Shown here: positions 6,697-10,283 of the stretch, in pieces
How the letters are laid out: each line of letters opens with the position of its first letter
Numbering within the stretch: the stretch's first letter is position 1
Translations under genes and position numbers: made by a program
The notes under the pieces: generated by a model
What the model was told of the DNA's origin: nothing
What the model saw: only the letters and a program-made list of their open reading frames with translations
The model's database searches: none
From: Planctomycetota bacterium
GTDB lineage: Bacteria; Planctomycetota; SZUA-567; H5-PLA8; CALKMO01
NCBI GenBank assembly: GCA_026417845.1
Contig: JAOACM010000112.1
Span: 1-10,283, forward strand
Length of the DNA stretch: 10,283 nt
Reading direction: 5' to 3'

Positions 6697-8043
6697 TCAG
6701 AACACGCCTTCCGGCACGAACACCACGTCGCCCGCCTTCAGCTCGACGTCGGAAGCCAGGTCTCCCGACGAGGTTATCCGCCGCACGTCTACGGTGAGGG
6801 CCCGGTCCGCCCCGTCTCGCCGGAATACGCGCACGGCGGAAGACTTGGCATACTGGTCGAACCCGCCGGCCATGGCTATCGCCTTCGTGACCGTCAGCGG
6901 GCGGCCGCCGGGGGCCGAATACGCGCCGGGCTTCTTGACCTGGCCAAGGACGAATACGCCCTCCCCGGACGGGACCACGACCGTATCGCCCGGCGTCAGC
7001 GCCACGTCCTTTTCGGGCCTGCCCTCGCGCGCGAACGACTCGAGGTCCGCCTCGACCACCGTCTCCCGGCCGCCCTCGACTCCGCGGCGGATTATCTTCA
7101 CCGACCCCGGACTTGCCCCCTCCGCGAACCCTCCAGCCAGCGCTATCGCCTCCCCCGCCGTTATCGGGCGTCCGCTCGGCAGCGGCAGGTCGTGCCGGCT
7201 GTAGAAGCCCGGCCGGATCACCTTGCCCAGCACGAAATACCCCGACTCGCGCGGCACGAACACGGTGTCGCCAGGCATCAGGACGACATCCTTGTCCAGG
7301 GCGCCGCGGTCGAGCGCCTGCTCGAGGTCCACCTGAAGGATATCCTTCCTCCCCCCTGCGCCCCTCCTGTATATCCGTATCGAATCCTTCCTGGCCTCGG
7401 GAGCGAACCCGCCTGCAGCCGCTACCGCCTGGCTTACCGTGATCGGTCCGTCCATCGGGAGGACTATCTCCTGCGGCCGCGTCACGGCCCCCAGTATGTA
7501 TACCCGCTGTCTGGCGACCTCCCTTACGGTAAGCGTGACGATCGGCTCGGCCAGTTTCCCGCGTTCCACCAGCGCCCGTTTCACATCGGCCGTAAGCTCC
7601 TCGATCGTCCTGCCCTTCGCGACGAACTGGCCGGCCAGCGGGAACGACACGTGGCCGCTCGGCGTCACCATCGCCTCGCTCGAAAACTCGGGCATCCGGT
7701 AAACCCAGAAGCGTACGATATCGCCCGGCTGCAGGCGGTATTGCGGTTCGACCCCACCTCCCTCCTTCCCCTCGTATCCTACGTCCTCGCCCCACCCGGA
7801 TCGCGGGACGGACGGCGGCAGGAAAATGGCCAGCGATGCCAGCGCGACGGCCATGGCCGGCGCCCGCGACCGGCCGGCCACACGCATACATATCGCGCAC
7901 GTCCCCGGAAGGGTCGCGCCCTTCGCGGCGACCCCTCCGGTCCACGGCCCATGCTGCACGCCCCCGGGATCGGGCGCTACGGCGACGCGCCAGTCGGCTC
8001 TCGTCGCGGCCCCAAGCCCACCCGGCGCTATTACCCTGCCCAT
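6697..8043 (-). CDS. Polysaccharide export protein with Poly_export and three SLBB motifs (Wza-like)
   Basis: This is a 448-residue protein from ATG 8043. A Poly_export domain begins at about 100 (YRLQPGDIVRFWVY) and runs to about 175. Three SLBB-type repeats follow at about 180-226 (VYILGAVTRP...AAAGGF), 269-319 (YFVLGKVIRP...ALAGGF) and 363-408 (VFVLGQVKKP...AMAGGF). Each is followed by a PGDTVFVP-like or AGDVVFVP strand. The family forms the outer-membrane/periplasmic channel for capsule or exopolysaccharide and docks with the Wzc protein encoded next. ATG 8043 has GGGGAGG 7 nt upstream. A start at ATG 7887 would instead place a clean signal peptide first (MRVAGRSRAPAMAVALASLA), but that ATG has only GGGGAC 13 nt upstream. 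From 8043 the hydrophobic segment lies at about 63-77. No lipobox cysteine follows it. The frame is open to GTG 8169. Confidence 0.9.
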   Translation of the reverse strand: MGRVIAPGGLGAATRADWRVAVAPDPGGVQHGPWTGGVAAKGATLPGTCAICMRVAGRSRAPAMAVALASLAIFLPPSVPRSGWGEDVGYEGKEGGGVEPQYRLQPGDIVRFWVYRMPEFSSEAMVTPSGHVSFPLAGQFVAKGRTIEELTADVKRALVERGKLAEPIVTLTVREVARQRVYILGAVTRPQEIVLPMDGPITVSQAVAAAGGFAPEARKDSIRIYRRGAGGRKDILQVDLEQALDRGALDKDVVLMPGDTVFVPRESGYFVLGKVIRPGFYSRHDLPLPSGRPITAGEAIALAGGFAEGASPGSVKIIRRGVEGGRETVVEADLESFAREGRPEKDVALTPGDTVVVPSGEGVFVLGQVKKPGAYSAPGGRPLTVTKAIAMAGGFDQYAKSSAVRVFRRDGADRALTVDVRRITSSGDLASDVELKAGDVVFVPEGVF

Positions 8044-8044
8044 C

Positions 8045-8073
8045 GGGCGACCTCCCCGACTGTCGTTTCGCCC
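8045..8073 (-). promoter_or_regulatory. Hairpin presenting or hiding the Shine-Dalgarno of the export gene
   Basis: On the - strand GGGCGA (8073-8068) pairs exactly with TCGCCC (8050-8045), and GGGGAGG lies in the 17-nt loop next to the 3' arm, one base before ATG 8043. Such an arrangement could modulate translation of the export operon. The pairing is seen directly; the regulatory role is inference. Confidence 0.35.
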
Positions 8074-8237
8074 TGACCCCTCTCCTGCGCGCCCGGCGGC
8101 GTTCGGTGGGAGCGTCAAGATCGGACTTCGAATCCGGCGCCCCAGAGGCCGGGCGCGGATGACCGGCACGTCGGGAAAAACGCCAGTCGGAATGGAGCTT
8201 ATCCTCCTCCGGCGACATCCCGTATCCCGTCCCCCGC

Positions 8238-8266
8238 ACTCTAAGGATGTCCGCTCCCATTGTCAA
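8238..8266 (-). promoter_or_regulatory. Sigma70-like promoter for the polysaccharide export operon
   Basis: On the - strand a perfect -35 TTGACA (8266-8261) is followed, after exactly 17 nt, by TAGAGT (8243-8238), four of six matches to TATAAT. Transcription would begin near 8230, giving a leader of about 190 nt to ATG 8043, or about 340 nt if translation starts at 7887. It is the best promoter match I found in the window. Confidence 0.6.
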
Positions 8267-8291
8267 GCCCGGCGCCATCTGCGGGGCGCAT

Positions 8292-8360
8292 GGATTGGAG
8301 CTTGGGACCTGAGGATTGGAACACCACTTGCCCGCAGGGGGTATTTGGAACCTGGCCAAA
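8292..8360. repeat. Seven-base periodic repeat
   Basis: From 8292 the sequence reads in heptads GGATTGG, AGCTTGG, GACCTGA, GGATTGG, AACACCA. A related ATTTGGAACCTGG occurs further on (about 8343-8355). Heptameric intergenic repeats of this TTGGA(A/G) type occur in many bacterial genomes. No reading frame here is convincing. Confidence 0.4.
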
Positions 8361-8431
8361 GACCTCCGGTTCGAAGCTTATACTCTCAGCGAGTCCTGCT
8401 GTCCTGCAGGAAGTTTCTGGGCAGGCTCTTA
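8354..8431. repeat. Partial or decayed units of the ~83-bp palindromic repeat
   Basis: A right-arm sequence GAAGTTTCTGGGCAGGCTCTT (8410-8429) matches the ends of the units at 8435-8516 and 8519-8592. A possible earlier right arm ends in TACTCTCAG near 8390. A weak left arm ACCTGGCCAAAGACC starts near 8351. These look like eroded members of the same tandem family. Confidence 0.35.
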
Positions 8432-8434
8432 AAT

Positions 8435-8516
8435 CCTATACAGAAACCGCGCGCCCGGAAGTCTGGATCGCTTGCCCGTAAACTCCGCTCCGGCGGATTT
8501 CCGGATAGGCTCTCAG
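8435..8516. repeat. ~83-bp palindromic repeat, copy B
   Basis: The left arm CCTATACAGAAA and right arm TTTCCGGATAGG are complementary at 10 of 12 positions, so the whole 82-bp unit can fold end to end. The right arm continues CTCTCAGG. The related copy C follows after two bases, and copy A lies at 3682-3764. Confidence 0.6.
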
Positions 8517-8518
8517 GG

Positions 8519-8592
8519 TCTACCCGGAAACCTTCGGGGGGGCAGCCTCGATTCCAAAGTTCCGCGCCCGGGATTTTTGGATAGGGATCTCA
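8519..8592. repeat. ~83-bp palindromic repeat, copy C
   Basis: This unit is 84 bp downstream of copy B in register. Its left arm TCTACCCGGAAACC aligns with CCTATACAGAAACC, and its right arm GGATTTTTGGATAGGGATCTCAG aligns with GGATTTCCGGATAGGCTCTCAG. The middle differs from copies A and B, so conservation is concentrated at the arms, as expected of a structure-bearing repeat. Together with copies A and B this accounts for most of the non-coding sequence at 8432-8592. Confidence 0.55.
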
Positions 8593-8639
8593 GCTGGTCG
8601 CTGAAAGTTCAATAACTCCCACGTCTCTTTCATATCGAA

Positions 8640-8663
8640 CCCTCCCCGGTCCGCCCGGGAGGG
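8640..8663 (-). terminator. Hairpin downstream of the secreted-protein gene
   Basis: CCCTCCCCGG and CCGGGAGGG form a nine-base-pair stem with one bulged C and a short loop (about 4 nt), 30 nt beyond the stop codon at 8694. On the - strand it is not followed by a T-run, so intrinsic termination is uncertain. It may be a Rho-dependent end or a transcript-stabilising hairpin. Confidence 0.3.
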
Positions 8664-8693
8664 GCCGGTGCGGTGGCCGGGCATCTGGGACTC

Positions 8694-9647
8694 TCAGCGG
8701 GCAGGATGCGGCTCAGACGGCTGTTTCTTCCGCGCGGCGGAGGCGGCCAGAGCGGCAAACGCTGCCAGAACCGAGGCTCCGATCAGTCCCCAGATCAGGC
8801 GTTTGCCGGTCCGTGTGTATACGAACGAGGCAGTTTTTGCCGGGCGGGCGAGTTTCCACGCGGCAGCGATCGTTGCCGGGTCTGTCGCCAGGCTGGACGC
8901 CGGTCCGCCGTCCATGGTGCTGCCAGCGGCCGATCCGGTCTCCGCCGCTCCGCTTCTCGCCGCTCCCCCGGGCTTCGCTTCGTCGGCATCCCCCCCGCGC
9001 GCCGCCTCCTCCGGAAAAGCCACGATCAGATAATACATCCTGCCGCCAGAAGGGGCGGCGTAAAAGGCGGCATTCAGACTTGCGCCGCCGACATCCAGCG
9101 TCCCGCGCATCTCGAACATGCCGCGGCCCCCGATTGATACGGGCCGGACGGTCTCGATCCTGGCGGCGCAGCCAGGCATCAGCCATTCAGCCAGCACGCC
9201 CATGGCGGCGGTCTTCGCCGCGGCGACCGAGTGCGCAGTCACTTCGATCTCGCCACTCTTCCTTCCATCTCCGATTACAGCCGCTATCGCTGGCATCCGC
9301 GGTGCCGGGCCGCTCCCGGCATCTCCGCCCGCGTCCATGTCCCCATCTTTCCCGTCTCCGCCGGCGGCCTTCTCTCCTCCGCCGGGCACGGCCGGCAGCA
9401 GCGCAAAAGATGGGACCGACGTCTTGCGGAAGGCGTCGAGAATTGCAGGCGGCGCGGCGCTGGAGCGCTCCACAGCGGCGAGTACGTAGTCTTTCGTCCC
9501 GGCGATCCAGCCGCTAGAAAGGGATATCTCCCATGCCCCTGCCGGATCCCTCCAGATTATGCCGCCCTCCCCAGCGGACCCGCCATCGCGCCCAGAGAGG
9601 CCCGCGAGTAGCAGCACAATAAGGATGCAGGAGAAACGGAAAAACAT
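8694..9647 (-). CDS. Secreted, C-terminally membrane-anchored protein of unknown function
   Basis: This 317-residue protein starts with a signal-peptide-like segment (MFFRFSCILIVLLLAGLSG, 1-19). It ends with a membrane helix (about 284-303) followed by RKK and a short tail, so most of it should lie outside the cytoplasmic membrane with the C-terminus inside. The ordered parts (about 30-88, 118-214 and 255-283) begin with WRDPAGAWEISLSSGW and contain alternating strands such as GRGMFEMRGTLDVGGASLNAAFYA and RMYYLIVAFPEEA. This is reminiscent of the PsbP/DcrB-like fold, a guess only. Two Gly/Ala/Asp-rich, repetitive insertions (about 89-117 and 216-254) look like disordered loops. ATG 9647 is chosen because it begins the signal peptide; the frame extends to a TTG at 9725. 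No good Shine-Dalgarno sequence precedes it. I do not recognise a named family. Confidence 0.72.
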   Translation of the reverse strand: MFFRFSCILIVLLLAGLSGRDGGSAGEGGIIWRDPAGAWEISLSSGWIAGTKDYVLAAVERSSAAPPAILDAFRKTSVPSFALLPAVPGGGEKAAGGDGKDGDMDAGGDAGSGPAPRMPAIAAVIGDGRKSGEIEVTAHSVAAAKTAAMGVLAEWLMPGCAARIETVRPVSIGGRGMFEMRGTLDVGGASLNAAFYAAPSGGRMYYLIVAFPEEAARGGDADEAKPGGAARSGAAETGSAAGSTMDGGPASSLATDPATIAAAWKLARPAKTASFVYTRTGKRLIWGLIGASVLAAFAALAASAARKKQPSEPHPAR

Positions 9648-9790
9648 ACGGCCAAATGACGGGCAGACCGGCGCCTTGGCGCGCCCGGATGCCTGCGCAT
9701 CGCCATCCCGATCCTCAAATCTCAAACCTGTAACCCCAACCCTGCGGGACCTCCGGCGGGGGGCCCCCTGAAACGGAATGGGAGAAAGTC

Positions 9791-10180
9791 TCAGGCGAGC
9801 GCCCTTGCCAGCTTCGCCAGGTTCTTCGCGCCCATTATTACGCGACCGGTTTCCCCGGCGGTCGTGGCATAGATGTAGTCGAGGCTGATGCCGGCTTTTT
9901 TCAGTTTCTCTCCGGCTTCGGCAAGCGCGCCGACTCTGTTCGGCATCTCGACCAGCAGCACCTTGTTGGTCTTCGGCTTCAAGCCCGCCTTTTTCAGTAC
10001 GCTGAGAGCCTTCGGAGCCTTATCCGGCACGATCATGATGTATGCTGTGCCTTCGCAGGTGCATCCGCACATCGCTTCGATATTGACGCCTGCGCCGCTG
10101 AGAGTTCCGGCTACCTCCGCGAGTATCCCGGGCCTGTCCTTCATTTCCAGTTCGATCTCCACGACTCTGCTCGACTTCAT
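9791..10180 (-). CDS. Small tandem ACT-domain protein
   Basis: This 129-residue protein consists almost wholly of two ACT domains, the ligand-binding fold that usually senses amino acids in metabolic enzymes and regulators. ACT 1 is about 6-68, with the characteristic MKDRPGILAEVAGTLSGAGVNIEAM (positions 13-37). ACT 2 is about 73-127, with EMPNRVGALAEAGEKL and GISLDYIYAT. No catalytic or DNA-binding domain is attached, so it probably acts as an allosteric partner or sensor (inference); the ligand cannot be deduced. An unusual Cys38-Gly-Cys40-Thr-Cys42 cluster sits in the second strand of ACT 1. ATG 10178-10180 is preceded by AAAGGAGGGAGGAAAT, among the best ribosome-binding sites in the window, and homology starts there; the frame is open back to a TTG at 10276. 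The next - strand gene starts 143 nt downstream. Confidence 0.88.
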   Translation of the reverse strand: MKSSRVVEIELEMKDRPGILAEVAGTLSGAGVNIEAMCGCTCEGTAYIMIVPDKAPKALSVLKKAGLKPKTNKVLLVEMPNRVGALAEAGEKLKKAGISLDYIYATTAGETGRVIMGAKNLAKLARALA

Positions 10181-10241
10181 ATTTCCTCCCTCCTTTCCGG
10201 ACTGCCCCGCGCGCCGCGATTCCCGTTCCGATGCCGCCTCA

Positions 10242-10269
10242 AGTATCCCGCTCCGGGAGTCGCCTTCAA
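10242..10269 (-). promoter_or_regulatory. Possible promoter for the ACT-domain gene
   Basis: On the - strand TTGAAG (10269-10264) and GATACT (10247-10242) are separated by 16 nt, giving a moderate sigma70-type match about 60 nt before the start codon. The window ends just upstream, so a longer operon reading through is equally possible. Confidence 0.25.
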
Positions 10270-10283
10270 GCGCCAAACGGAAG

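Noticed and set aside
5001..6797. Long + strand open frame (598 codons) opposite the kinase gene
   Set aside because: It is antisense to a protein with clear Walker and Wzz motifs, is rich in Arg, Pro and Gly, and has no recognisable domain; GC-rich genes often leave the opposite strand open.
8100..8145. tRNA-like T-loop (TTCGAA with a short stem) on the - strand, and a second GGTTCGAAGC on the + strand near 8370
   Set aside because: Neither is followed by a plausible acceptor stem or CCA, and I found no matching anticodon or D arm within 80 nt.
8044..8169. GTG 8169 as the export protein start
   Set aside because: It has no ribosome-binding site, whereas ATG 8043 has GGGGAGG at good spacing; the extra 42 residues are low-complexity.
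6544..8359. Long frames on both strands overlapping the export gene (+ strand 6544-8076 and - strand 6584-8359)
   Set aside because: Composition is Arg/Gly/Pro-skewed with no domain, whereas the - strand frame ending at 6697 carries unmistakable Poly_export and SLBB motifs.
9648..9725. TTG 9725 as the start of the secreted protein
   Set aside because: It would put 26 polar residues ahead of the signal peptide and has no ribosome-binding site.

Overview
This is a GC-rich bacterial window with many ATA isoleucine codons. It carries a fatty-acid gene, a sigma/anti-sigma pair, an envelope polysaccharide-export pair and a small ACT-domain regulator. The lineage cannot be fixed from sequence alone. 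A biotin carboxylase gene overlapping an AmaP/Asp23-type membrane protein gene, together with an outer-membrane-type SLBB export protein, suggests a diderm from a little-cultured lineage, perhaps Omnitrophota or a relative (inference, low confidence).

Left part, + strand (1-3678): accC (biotin carboxylase of acetyl-CoA carboxylase) overlaps by 17 nt an AmaP-like membrane protein gene. A possible 44-residue two-CxxC peptide follows. Then come an ECF sigma factor and, after a 238-nt gap holding a strong hairpin, a zf-HC2 single-pass anti-sigma factor. The last two should form an envelope-stress switch.

Middle gap (3679-4490): this 812-nt stretch has no conventional gene but is full of repeats. 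It holds one copy of an ~83-bp palindromic repeat, then an AT-rich island with a duplicated cysteine-rich small ORF (one copy frameshifted) plus an inverted tail of the same unit, then a ~60-bp-period array of C/G hairpins.

Right part, - strand (10180 down to 4491): a tandem-ACT protein, a secreted/anchored protein of unknown function, and then the two-gene export unit. That unit is a polysaccharide export protein with three SLBB motifs followed 19 nt later by a Wzc-type chain-length determinant/BY-kinase with eight C-terminal tyrosines. It has its own good sigma70-like promoter (TTGACA, 17 nt, TAGAGT) and a long leader in which the Shine-Dalgarno sequence lies in a hairpin loop. Upstream of that promoter, 8292-8592 holds seven-base periodic repeats and further copies of the ~83-bp palindrome, so related repeats lie on both sides of the export cassette.

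The most unusual material is the AT-rich island at 3776-4187 and the two repeat families around the polysaccharide genes. I found no complete defence system, CRISPR array, transposase or RNA gene.
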